A stretch of 7,266 bases of DNA from JABFSM01 sp052389555 (GTDB lineage Bacteria > Gemmatimonadota > Gemmatimonadetes > Gemmatimonadales > GWC2-71-9), in NCBI GenBank assembly GCA_052389555.1, contig JBQTHV010000072.1, forward strand, positions 1 to 7,266, in the 5' to 3' direction. The translations under genes and the position numbers were made by a program. Below, one piece after another: positions 1-6,446 of the stretch (positions are counted from its first letter, which is position 1; every line of letters starts with the position of its first letter). A model generated the notes under the pieces. The model had not been told where the DNA came from, searched no databases, and was given only the letters and a program-made list of their open reading frames with translations.

Positions 1-144
1 GTCGAGGTAGCGGTCACCAATACGATCCAGATTCCCCCGGAGAAGCAGTTCGACAAGCTCAGGATTCTCTCGATCGCCGGGCTCCTGGCCAAGGCGATCG
101 GCTTTACCCATAGCGACCAGTCGGTCAGTTCCTTGTTCGATTGA
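1..144 (+). CDS. prs: ribose-phosphate pyrophosphokinase (PRPP synthetase), C-terminal fragment
   Basis: These are the last 47 codons of an ORF that enters from the left edge and ends with TGA at 142-144. The enzyme makes 5-phosphoribosyl-1-pyrophosphate from ribose 5-phosphate and ATP in the cytoplasm, feeding purine, pyrimidine, histidine, tryptophan and NAD synthesis. The fragment reads VTNTIQIPPEK, then FDKLRILSIAGLLAKAI, and finishes with SVSSLFD. This is the very conserved C-terminal tail of bacterial Prs (VTNTI..P..K..KL..LSVA.LLAEAI..., ending in ESVSSLF). The catalytic and PRPP-binding loops lie outside the window. The next gene, rplY, starts 16 bp downstream on the same strand, and prs-rplY-pth is a common bacterial order. 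Identity rests on the tail alone, but that tail is diagnostic. Confidence 0.93.
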   Translation, partial: VEVAVTNTIQIPPEKQFDKLRILSIAGLLAKAIGFTHSDQSVSSLFD

Positions 145-160
145 CGGAAAGGTTTCGATC

Positions 161-889
161 ATGGCTCCTCGAGAAGCAACCCTCACGGCAGCGCCCCGGC
201 CCCGCGCGGGCAAGGGAGTGGCGCGGGCCCTTCGGCGTGACGGAAAAGTTCCTGCGGTGATCTACGGGCGCGGGCGGGAACCCGAACCCCTGGCTATCGA
301 GGCGGGTGCGCTCAGTCGTCTGCTTTCCGAAATTGCGGCCGCAACGACCCTGGTGGAGGTTCGGGTGGAAGGCCGTCCCGCGGTCAAGGCGTTGATTCGG
401 GAAATCCAGCGTAATCCGGTACGCCCGGCCGATATCATCCATCTCGATCTCTATGAAGTGCGGGCCGGCGAGAAGGTCACCGTCGAGGTACCGCTCAATT
501 TCGTCGGCACGCCCGAAGGGGTCCACAACTTCGGCGGCGTGCTCGACATGACTATGCACGCGCTCGAGGTGCGAGTACTTCCCGCCGAGATACCCGAGCG
601 ACTCGACGTGGATGTCACCCTGCTCAACATCGGCCAGTCGATTCACGTTTCCGATCTCCGGTTCCCCAACCTGGAGATCCTGAGCGATGAGCGGCAGACC
701 GTCTGCACGATCGTGGCACCCAGGGCCGAGGAGGTCGTGGCCCCGACCGCCGAAGCAGCTACCGAGGTAGCGGAGCCCGAGCTCATCCGGAAGCCGAAGG
801 AAGAGGGTGAGGAGGAAGCCGAGGGCGCGGAAGCCGAAGCTCCCAAGGCCAAGGGCAAGGAGAAGGAGAAGGAGAAGGAGAAGGAGTAG
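161..889 (+). CDS. rplY: 50S ribosomal protein L25 (CTC/TL5 type) with charged C-terminal tail
   Basis: This encodes a 242-residue protein of the L25/TL5/CTC family, which binds 5S rRNA on the large ribosomal subunit. Residues 1-95 form the 5S-binding domain, including GKGVARALRRDGKVPAVIYG near the N-terminus and IQRNPVRPADIIHLDLYEV at about 82-100. Residues 100-188 are the second beta-rich domain of long-form CTC proteins (VEVPLNFVGTPEGV, LNIGQSIHVSDL). From about 190 on there is a low-complexity tail, first Glu/Ala-rich and then strict Lys-Glu alternation. The ATG at 161 is supported by GGAAAGG at 146-152 with an 8-nt spacer. The gene ends in TAG at 887-889, and pth begins 3 nt later in the same reading frame. 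The KE tail is encoded by repeated AAG GAG codons that double as Shine-Dalgarno sequences for pth. The length is normal for a CTC-type protein with a tail extension. Confidence 0.95.
   Translation: MAPREATLTAAPRPRAGKGVARALRRDGKVPAVIYGRGREPEPLAIEAGALSRLLSEIAAATTLVEVRVEGRPAVKALIREIQRNPVRPADIIHLDLYEVRAGEKVTVEVPLNFVGTPEGVHNFGGVLDMTMHALEVRVLPAEIPERLDVDVTLLNIGQSIHVSDLRFPNLEILSDERQTVCTIVAPRAEEVVAPTAEAATEVAEPELIRKPKEEGEEEAEGAEAEAPKAKGKEKEKEKEKE
857..886 (+). promoter_or_regulatory. five tandem AAGGAG hexamers: coding repeat and Shine-Dalgarno array for pth
   Basis: AAGGAG occurs five times in tandem without interruption, encoding the terminal Lys-Glu repeats of L25. Each unit matches the anti-Shine-Dalgarno core. 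The last copy (881-886) stands 6 nt before the CTG at 893, which is ideal spacing for a start codon. It supports placing the pth start at this non-canonical codon. That the upstream copies hold waiting ribosomes or aid coupling with rplY is inference. Confidence 0.7.
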
Positions 890-892
890 GCC

Positions 893-1474
893 CTGCGCGT
901 CATTCTGGGCCTCGGCAACCCGGGTCCCCAGTACGAGGACACCCGGCACAACGCGGGGTTCCTCCTGGCTGACCGGTTGGTTCGACGCTGGGAGCTGGGC
1001 CGCTTCCGCCGTCGCGGGCCTGCGCGAGTGGCGGAGGGCAAGCGCCGCGAGGTTTCCCTCCGGGTCATCAAGCCCGAGACCTACATGAATCGCAGCGGGG
1101 CGGCGCTGGTGCCCCTCGCCGATGACCCGCACTTCGATCCCGACCAGGACTTGCTCGTGCTGGTGGATGACGTGGCCCTCGATCTCGGGCGGTTTCGTCT
1201 CCGCGCCACCGGGAGTGCCGGCGGCCACAACGGACTCCGGAGCGTCGAGGAGGTGCTAGGCAGCCAGCAATATGCCCGCCTGCGCATCGGGGTGGGGCCT
1301 CGACCCTTCGGGTCGGAAGACCTCGCGGATTACGTGCTCGATCGCTTCACATCCACCGAGCGGGAGATCCTCGATGCTACGCTCGACCCGATGGCCGAAG
1401 CAGTGGAGTGCTGGCTCGACCAAGGAATCGAAGTGGCCATGAACCGCTCCAATCGCAAGCCTTCAACCCCCTAA
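893..1474 (+). CDS. pth: peptidyl-tRNA hydrolase, apparent CTG start
   Basis: This is a bacterial Pth of 193 residues, the usual length. It cleaves the ester bond of peptidyl-tRNAs released prematurely from ribosomes, recycling tRNA in the cytoplasm. Family motifs appear in order: GLGNPG at 6-11, the TRHNAG block at 17-22 with catalytic His19, KPETYMNRSG at 60-69 with Asn66, Asp93 in the VDDVALDLG stretch, and GSAGGHNGLRS at 107-117 with Asn113. These match the E. coli His20, Asn68, Asp93 and Asn114 positions. The frame between the rplY stop (887-889) and GLGNPG contains no ATG, GTG or TTG. The first in-frame ATG (977) would delete the catalytic His. CTG at 893, 6 nt after a perfect AAGGAG, gives the expected N-terminus, reading (M)RVILGLGNPG. 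The gene ends with TAA at 1472-1474. A sequencing error in a true ATG cannot be excluded. It is probably translationally coupled to rplY. Confidence 0.92.
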   Translation: MRVILGLGNPGPQYEDTRHNAGFLLADRLVRRWELGRFRRRGPARVAEGKRREVSLRVIKPETYMNRSGAALVPLADDPHFDPDQDLLVLVDDVALDLGRFRLRATGSAGGHNGLRSVEEVLGSQQYARLRIGVGPRPFGSEDLADYVLDRFTSTEREILDATLDPMAEAVECWLDQGIEVAMNRSNRKPSTP

Positions 1475-1486
1475 CCCGGTGACCCA

Positions 1487-1514
1487 GGCCCCTGGTCCCT
1501 GGCCCCTGGCCCCT
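1487..1514 (+). repeat. four-copy tandem heptamer (GGCCCCT type) abutting the ychF start
   Basis: Four contiguous 7-bp units, three GGCCCCT and one GGTCCCT, fill most of the 39-nt pth-ychF spacer. The last base of the fourth unit is the T of the ychF TTG start. Just upstream, CCAGG at 1484-1488 can pair with CCTGG at 1491-1495, but a two-base loop is too small for a stable hairpin without shifting. There is no Shine-Dalgarno-like purine tract in the spacer. The array resembles the heptameric short tandem repeats described in cyanobacteria, though kinship is not shown. Confidence 0.8.
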
Positions 1515-2611
1515 TGCTAAGACTCGGCATCGTCGGCCTTCCCAACGTCGGCAAGTCTACTCTGTTCAATGCGCTGACTTCCGCGCAGGCCACCGTCGCG
1601 AGCTATCCGTTCGCGACCATCGAGCCGAATTCGGGAGTCGTGCCGGTCCCTGATTCGCGACTGGACCGCATCGCGGAGCTCGTCCAGCCGAAACGAGTCA
1701 TCCCGGCTACGGTCGAGTTCGTGGATATCGCGGGTCTGGCCCAGGGCGCGAGCCGCGGCGAGGGCCTCGGCAATCAGTTCCTGGCCGCTATCCGGGAGGT
1801 CGATGCGCTGGTGCACGTGGTGCGCTGCTTCCACGATCCCGACATCCAGCATCCCCTGGGAGAGGTCGATCCGGTACGCGACCGCGAGATCATCAACCTC
1901 GAGCTCGGGCTGGCGGACCTCGCGGTGGTCGAGAAGCGGCTCGACAAGACGGTGCGAGCGGCCAAGGGTTCGGACCCCCAGGCCAAGGTGGAGGCCGCCA
2001 TCCTAACCCGCCTTCACGAAGCCCTCTCAGCCGGCAAACCGGCCCTGGCGGTGCCCGTGCTGCCGGAGGAGCGCGGGATCTTCCGGGGCTTCAATCTGCT
2101 CACCGCGAAACCCGTTCTGTATGCCGCCAACGTGGGAGAGTCCGAGGCCAGCGGGGCCGGGCACTGGGTCGCGCGGCTCGAGGAGGTCATCGCGCAGGAT
2201 GGGGAAGACGCCGAGGTGGTCACCTTCTCCGCCAAGCTGGAAGCGGAGCTCGCCGAGTTGCCGCCGGAGGAGCGCGCCCCGTTTCTCGAGTCCGCCGGAC
2301 TCACCGCATCAGGCCTGGAACGGCTGGTGAACGCGGCCTACCACTTGCTCGGTCTCCAGAGCTTCTTCACCGCGGGAGAGAAAGAGGTTCGGGCCTGGAC
2401 CATTCACCGGGGCGACCGGGCCCCGACTGCCGCCGGCGTGATCCACAGCGATTTCGAGCGGGGCTTCATCCGAGCGGAAACCGCTTCATGCGACGATTTC
2501 CTTCGACACGGCGGATGGAAAGGCGCCCGAGAGCAAGGGCTGGTCAAGGCCGAAGGCAAGGAGTACGTCGTTCAGGACGGCGACGTGATCCTGTTCCGGT
2601 TCAACGTGTGA
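1514..2611 (+). CDS. ychF: YchF/OLA1-type redox-responsive P-loop ATPase
   Basis: This is a 365-residue OBG-family P-loop protein; the family norm is about 363. YchF associates with ribosomes, hydrolyses ATP rather than GTP, and is a negative factor in oxidative-stress responses in E. coli. Visible motifs are the P-loop GLPNVGKS (8-15), the switch I region with YPFATIEPN (31-39), switch II DIAGLAQGAS (71-80), and NVGE (206-209). NVGE replaces the NKxD guanine-specificity motif, as is characteristic of this ATP-preferring subfamily. The C-terminal TGS domain (about 281-364) contains FTAGEKEVRAWTI, IHSDFERGFIRAET and the final DGDVILFRFNV. The start is TTG at 1514, giving MLRLGIVGLPNVGKS, close to other YchF N-termini; no in-frame ATG lies nearby. 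No Shine-Dalgarno is visible, so translation may depend on coupling to pth, whose stop is 39 nt upstream. The stop codon lies inside the end of the convergent lipoprotein gene. Pth-ychF adjacency is common in bacteria. Confidence 0.95.
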   Translation: MLRLGIVGLPNVGKSTLFNALTSAQATVASYPFATIEPNSGVVPVPDSRLDRIAELVQPKRVIPATVEFVDIAGLAQGASRGEGLGNQFLAAIREVDALVHVVRCFHDPDIQHPLGEVDPVRDREIINLELGLADLAVVEKRLDKTVRAAKGSDPQAKVEAAILTRLHEALSAGKPALAVPVLPEERGIFRGFNLLTAKPVLYAANVGESEASGAGHWVARLEEVIAQDGEDAEVVTFSAKLEAELAELPPEERAPFLESAGLTASGLERLVNAAYHLLGLQSFFTAGEKEVRAWTIHRGDRAPTAAGVIHSDFERGFIRAETASCDDFLRHGGWKGAREQGLVKAEGKEYVVQDGDVILFRFNV

Positions 2612-5600
2612 CCGTTACTTCACGTGCTCCGGCTGGGACCGGGAGCCGGCTTTCCGCTCCGCCCGGCCAACGGACCCACACCTCGGTCGGAGTACCCGAC
2701 AGTCCGAACACCTGGACCGCGCCGTTCTGCGACCAGTAGCCCGAGCCCGCCTGGATCTCCCGGACCGGCCCCATCCGGTCGGCATAGACGATGCGGACCT
2801 GCGCCCCGATCGCATCCGGGTTGGATGAGGGGCCAGCGACCCTAACCCGCAGACCCGGAGTGGCGCCACGGTTATGGTAGAGCAGCGTCGGTTGGGCGTT
2901 CTGGCCGACCGCGAGGTCGAGCCGGCCGTCGGCGTCGTAGTCGGCAACGGCAACCCCTCGCTGGTCCCCATAGACCAGAATGCCCGATGCCGATCCGGGC
3001 AGCGGCTGCAGCCCGCCGCGCCCGTCTCCGCGCAGGAGCAGCCCGCGCCCCGCGTCGTAGCGCGGCACCCCGACGACCGTCGGCGAGAAGTTCTGACCCA
3101 GGAACACGTCCTCGAGGCCGGCGCCGGTAAAGTCGGCGATGACCGCGCCGAAGGCCGGCGCCAACTGCGCTTCCGCCGGCAACGGGCTCGCCTCGAAGCG
3201 GTCCCCGCGGTTGAGCAAGACCAGATGATCCAGGGTGGTAATCTCGAGTCGCGCCGCCCCGCCCGGGATTGCCGCCATCACCTGATCCAGGGTCGCGTCG
3301 GCCCAGGCCGCAAAGGTCGGGAACCGGCTGGCCACCGAGGGCACGGCAAGCCTAACCCGCAGATAATCGGTCAGCGGGGCCGGACCGCCAAGTCGCGCGT
3401 CCTGCTGGGCGAGCAGCATCTCCACCTCGCCCCGAGCGCCGAACGGGCCGTAGGCCAGCATCAGCGGTTGGGCCGGGGTCGGATGCAGCGCCATATTGCG
3501 GCCCCAGCTGGTGGCCACGAGATCCAGCCTGCCGTCGCCGTCGAGATCGCCCGCGGCAAGCCCGTTCCAGCGACTGGTCCAGCGGTCGAGTCCCCAAGCG
3601 GCAGGCGCCGGCGCAAAGCGGCCGTGGCCGGCGTTGACCAGCAGGAGAATCGAGCCCCACTCGCGCGCCAGGGCCAGATCCACCAGCCCGTCACCGGTGA
3701 AATCGGCGAACACCGCGGCCGAAACCATGCCGATGCCCTGGAGGACCGCCTGGTTTTCGAGGTCCGGTTCGAACCGGCCGCCGCCGCGGTTCCGGAAGAG
3801 CTGCGACACGGGCGACATCGGATAGCGCAGTGGAAGCGCGCGTCCACCCACGAACAGGTCCAGCCGGCCGTCGCCGTCGTAATCGGCCAGGGCCAGCGGC
3901 CCGATGGCCGATTCGCCGGGCGGGACCATGGGTGCTTCCTGGGCCGCCAGCGCGCCGCGGGTTAGGGCGAAACCGGCCACCGCCGCAGGACCCAGCATCT
4001 CCTCCGGAGTTCGCGCCTCCCAGTTCGAAACGCCGGTCAGCACGCGGACGCCATCCGGTTCGGCGAATCCAAGCACGGTGGTGAGGTCGCCCGGGGCGGG
4101 GTCGCCTGTTACCGCCAGTGGAGAGAATCGGCCGCCGCGATTGCGGAAGGCGGCCAGCCGACCACCTCTCCCCGTCCCGACGATCAAGTCCTCCGCGCCG
4201 TCGCGGTCGAGGTCGAACCAGGCGAGGCCGGGTCCCAGCTGGGACAACCCGTCAGGCAGAAGATATTGGCGGCCCCAGTCGTCGAAGCGATTCTCGACAT
4301 GGCGATGGCCACCGAGGAGCGAACTGACGTCCTCGAAGAGGGGAGTGGGGAATGGAGAACGGGGAGTGGGAAGTCCGCGGGTCGAGTCCCCACTCCCCAT
4401 TCCCCTTTCCCCACTCCCTGCCTCTCGGATTTCGTACAGCCGCTTGGGCCTCACGCCGGTCAGCGTCGTCTTGCGCCCATCGCGCCAGGTTACTTCGAGC
4501 GTGAGGTCCTGGGCCGATCCGGTCGCGAAGCTCGCGAGGTAGTCGCTGTGGGAAAGGTAGAGGCCGCCGGCGGTGATCTCCCGCTGCTGCGGTGGGAGGG
4601 AGCCGGCCGCCGTTACCCGAATGACGGCCCCGACGGCGTGCGTGTTAGGGGGCTCCCCACGCAGCCGGACGGCGAGCCGGGGCGCGGGCGTGTCGTTGCG
4701 CAGCACCAGCACCGGGGCGTTCAGGCGGGAGACCACCACATCCTGATCGCCGTCGCCGTCGAGATCAGCGGCCGCGAGCGCATGGGAAAGATCCTCCCCG
4801 GTCCCGAAGCCCCACGCGCGGCTCGCATCCTCGAAGGTGAGATCGCCGCGATTGCGGAAGGCCACGTTGCCGAGCGCCAGCCGGGGAAACTCGACCAGAC
4901 GGCGTTCCCACGGCACGTTGCTCCAGCCCTGCTGCTGGCGCTCCTGGGTATCCCCGTCCATGACGTCCCAGGCGTGTCCGTTCGCAATGAGGAGGTCGGG
5001 CCGGCCGTCGAGATCCACATCGAGCGCCAGAGTCCCCCAGGACCATCCGCTCGCCCCGACGCCGGCATATTCGGCCAGCTCGGCGAAGGTCCCGTCACCC
5101 CGGTTCAGGAACAGCGTGTTACGCATCTGCTGGAGCTGAACCTCGATCTGGCCGGGAACCTTGGGGATCGCGCTATGAGTCGGGACCTGGGTCCGCCGGC
5201 GCCGTGAATCGTTGGCCAGCATGTCGGTCTCGAAGAAGTCAGGCCGTCCGTCGCCGTCGAAATCCGCCACGTCCATCCCCATGCCGGAATTGCTGGTCTG
5301 CCGCTGCGCGGTCCAGTCCGCCAGGCGGAACCCGCCGCGCCCGTCGTTGAGCCAGAACCGGTCGGGGTCTTCGAAATCGTTCACCACGTAGAGATCGGGT
5401 GCACCGTCGCCATTCAAGTCGGCGAACCGAGCGGACAGCGCGAAGGACTCGTCTTCCCCGCCGAGGGAACGGCCGGCCGCATCGCGAAACCGCGAACCAG
5501 TCACCCGCTCCCGGAGCAGCCGGCCCTGCCCGTCGTTGCGGTAGAACTCGTCCGGCTCCGCCCGCATGCTGATCGCCAGGCCCCCCATGTCGGCCCGGTT

Positions 5601-6407
5601 GACCAGCTTGAAGTCACGCTGGAATTCCGGAACCACTTCGTACCGGCCTGGAGCGACTTCTCGCACCAGCCTCCCAAAGGCCCGCTCGGGCGCGGGGATC
5701 CGGTCGATCGGCGTGTAGGGCTTGTAGTTCGCTACGTAGAGATCGAGAGCGCCGTCGCCATCGACATCGCTCAGCGCGACCGAGGTGCCGCCCTTCCCTG
5801 CCGGATCGAGGCCGAGGTCGCGCCGCTCGGTGAACTGCGCGGTGCCATCGTTCAGGAAGACCGCGTTCGGTCCGGTGGTCGCGAGGAGAACGAGATCGAG
5901 ATCACCATCGCCGTCGAGATCGGCCAACGCGCAGCCGGTCGAGTATCGGTCCGGCACGGCGACACCGGCCCTCGCGGTGATCTCCTCGAATCGCCAGTCC
6001 CCCAGATTGCGATAGAGCGCGTTAGGTCCCTCGGTGCGGGCCAGAAACACATCGACCAGAGCGTCGCCGTCCACATCGCCAAGGCAGACACCGGCTCCCT
6101 GGGCCAGAATGCGGTTGGAGAGGAGGAGCGAGTCGCTGGCGGTATTCTGGAAGGCGATGCCGGTCCGCGAGGCGGGCATCGTCGTAAACCCGGGTTCGTC
6201 GCCGGATACGACGAGCTCGCGCCACCGGTAGCCGTCTTCCTCGTGCCACGCGGGAGGGGGAGCTTCCCGGCAACCAGTACCGAGCACCACCGCAACGAAG
6301 GACAGACAGCGGAAGGAGAACCCGCGGCATTCGCGGCCGGGCAACCAGGTGGACCTGGACATGGGGATGCGGCTCGCGCCAAATCTAGCCGAGATCATCC
6401 CTTTCAC
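2601..6407 (-). CDS. two-module FG-GAP/VCBS repeat and ASPIC/UnbV surface protein, putative lipoprotein
   Basis: This 1268-residue protein is predicted to be exported. A basic N-region and hydrophobic stretch (about 34-45, CLSFVAVVLGTG) precede Cys46, a likely lipidation site. The lipobox is imperfect: Gly sits at -3, with Leu at -4. Module 1 has seven DxDxDGxxD-type calcium loops (111, 163, 214, 330, 382, 463, 548), fitting a seven-bladed propeller, then an ASPIC/UnbV domain (about 577-660). Module 2 begins at LFEDVSSLLG (690-699). It has six loops (732, 842, 902, 954, 1092, 1156; the 1092 copy reads DFTGAGLED and is degenerate) and a second ASPIC/UnbV domain (about 1186-1265). The architecture matches large CRTAC1/VCBS proteins, whose precise function is unknown; adhesion or surface glycan/protein binding is inference. 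The start is GTG at 6405-6407 with GGAG upstream; ATG at 6360-6362 is an alternative giving a more usual signal length. Residues 664-689 come from an inverted heptamer repeat. Confidence 0.9.
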   Translation of the reverse strand: MKGMISARFGASRIPMSRSTWLPGRECRGFSFRCLSFVAVVLGTGCREAPPPAWHEEDGYRWRELVVSGDEPGFTTMPASRTGIAFQNTASDSLLLSNRILAQGAGVCLGDVDGDALVDVFLARTEGPNALYRNLGDWRFEEITARAGVAVPDRYSTGCALADLDGDGDLDLVLLATTGPNAVFLNDGTAQFTERRDLGLDPAGKGGTSVALSDVDGDGALDLYVANYKPYTPIDRIPAPERAFGRLVREVAPGRYEVVPEFQRDFKLVNRADMGGLAISMRAEPDEFYRNDGQGRLLRERVTGSRFRDAAGRSLGGEDESFALSARFADLNGDGAPDLYVVNDFEDPDRFWLNDGRGGFRLADWTAQRQTSNSGMGMDVADFDGDGRPDFFETDMLANDSRRRRTQVPTHSAIPKVPGQIEVQLQQMRNTLFLNRGDGTFAELAEYAGVGASGWSWGTLALDVDLDGRPDLLIANGHAWDVMDGDTQERQQQGWSNVPWERRLVEFPRLALGNVAFRNRGDLTFEDASRAWGFGTGEDLSHALAAADLDGDGDQDVVVSRLNAPVLVLRNDTPAPRLAVRLRGEPPNTHAVGAVIRVTAAGSLPPQQREITAGGLYLSHSDYLASFATGSAQDLTLEVTWRDGRKTTLTGVRPKRLYEIREAGSGERGMGSGDSTRGLPTPRSPFPTPLFEDVSSLLGGHRHVENRFDDWGRQYLLPDGLSQLGPGLAWFDLDRDGAEDLIVGTGRGGRLAAFRNRGGRFSPLAVTGDPAPGDLTTVLGFAEPDGVRVLTGVSNWEARTPEEMLGPAAVAGFALTRGALAAQEAPMVPPGESAIGPLALADYDGDGRLDLFVGGRALPLRYPMSPVSQLFRNRGGGRFEPDLENQAVLQGIGMVSAAVFADFTGDGLVDLALAREWGSILLLVNAGHGRFAPAPAAWGLDRWTSRWNGLAAGDLDGDGRLDLVATSWGRNMALHPTPAQPLMLAYGPFGARGEVEMLLAQQDARLGGPAPLTDYLRVRLAVPSVASRFPTFAAWADATLDQVMAAIPGGAARLEITTLDHLVLLNRGDRFEASPLPAEAQLAPAFGAVIADFTGAGLEDVFLGQNFSPTVVGVPRYDAGRGLLLRGDGRGGLQPLPGSASGILVYGDQRGVAVADYDADGRLDLAVGQNAQPTLLYHNRGATPGLRVRVAGPSSNPDAIGAQVRIVYADRMGPVREIQAGSGYWSQNGAVQVFGLSGTPTEVWVRWPGGAESRLPVPAGAREVTVTR
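4341..4418. repeat. inverted pair of GGGARTG heptamer arrays within a coding region
   Basis: The left arm (4341-4375) is five consecutive 7-bp units with consensus GGGARTG. The right arm (4384-4418) is five units of the same consensus on the opposite strand, with an 8-bp centre. The arms agree at 30 of 35 positions. The element encodes residues 664-689 of the minus-strand surface protein, a Gly/Ser-rich then Pro-rich stretch exactly between the first ASPIC domain and the second repeat module. It keeps the reading frame open. In the sense mRNA the arms can form a long hairpin. No U-tract follows, so it is not a typical terminator. The unit resembles the CCCCAxT heptamers of cyanobacterial short tandem repeats, but homology is not established. 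Confidence 0.85.
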
Positions 6408-6414
6408 CCCCGAA

Positions 6415-6420
6415 CGCTCC
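6415..6420 (-). promoter_or_regulatory. Shine-Dalgarno for the lipoprotein gene
   Basis: On the minus strand GGAGCG lies upstream of the GTG at 6405-6407, with the GGAG core 9 nt from it. It favours this start over the in-frame ATGs at 6396-6398 and 6360-6362. For the second of these no purine-rich tract is seen at suitable spacing. Confidence 0.5.
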
Positions 6421-6440
6421 CGGCGATAGATTTCGGGTTC

Positions 6441-6446
6441 GGAGGA
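6441..6446 (+). promoter_or_regulatory. Shine-Dalgarno that fixes the nfeD start
   Basis: GGAGGA with a 6-nt spacer precedes GTG at 6453. This decides the start against an upstream in-frame ATG at 6243. That longer version would add 70 residues of low-plausibility sequence running antisense through the lipoprotein gene. Confidence 0.85.

Noticed and set aside
125..1228. Long minus-strand open frame across rplY and pth
   Set aside because: It runs antisense to two well-supported conserved genes and has no recognisable domain. Its Leu-run is the complement of the AAG/GAG repeat. GC-rich coding DNA often leaves such frames open.
977..1474. pth starting at ATG 977
   Set aside because: This start would remove GLGNPG and the catalytic TRHNAG block, which are clearly encoded just upstream in the same frame.
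2874..3965. Plus-strand open frame of 363 codons inside the lipoprotein gene
   Set aside because: It is antisense to FG-GAP repeats, rich in Arg/Gln/Pro without motifs, and its apparent repeats mirror the calcium-loop codons.
4341..4418. Heptamer hairpin as a rho-independent terminator or CRISPR-like repeat
   Set aside because: It lies in the middle of an intact reading frame and no U-tract follows on either strand. The units are contiguous 7-mers with no spacers.
4266..5207. Plus-strand open frame of 313 codons over the heptamer element
   Set aside because: It is antisense to the same gene, with no family signature. Openness is explained by codon composition.
3530..5930. Recurring GCCGTCGCCGTCGAGATC-like DNA within the lipoprotein gene
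   Set aside because: These are the complements of codons for repeated DLDGDG calcium loops. Protein repetition explains them, not a separate DNA element.
6186..6197. AACCCGGGTT palindrome as an operator
   Set aside because: It lies inside the coding region more than 200 bp from the start, is a single copy, and short GC-rich palindromes are expected by chance.
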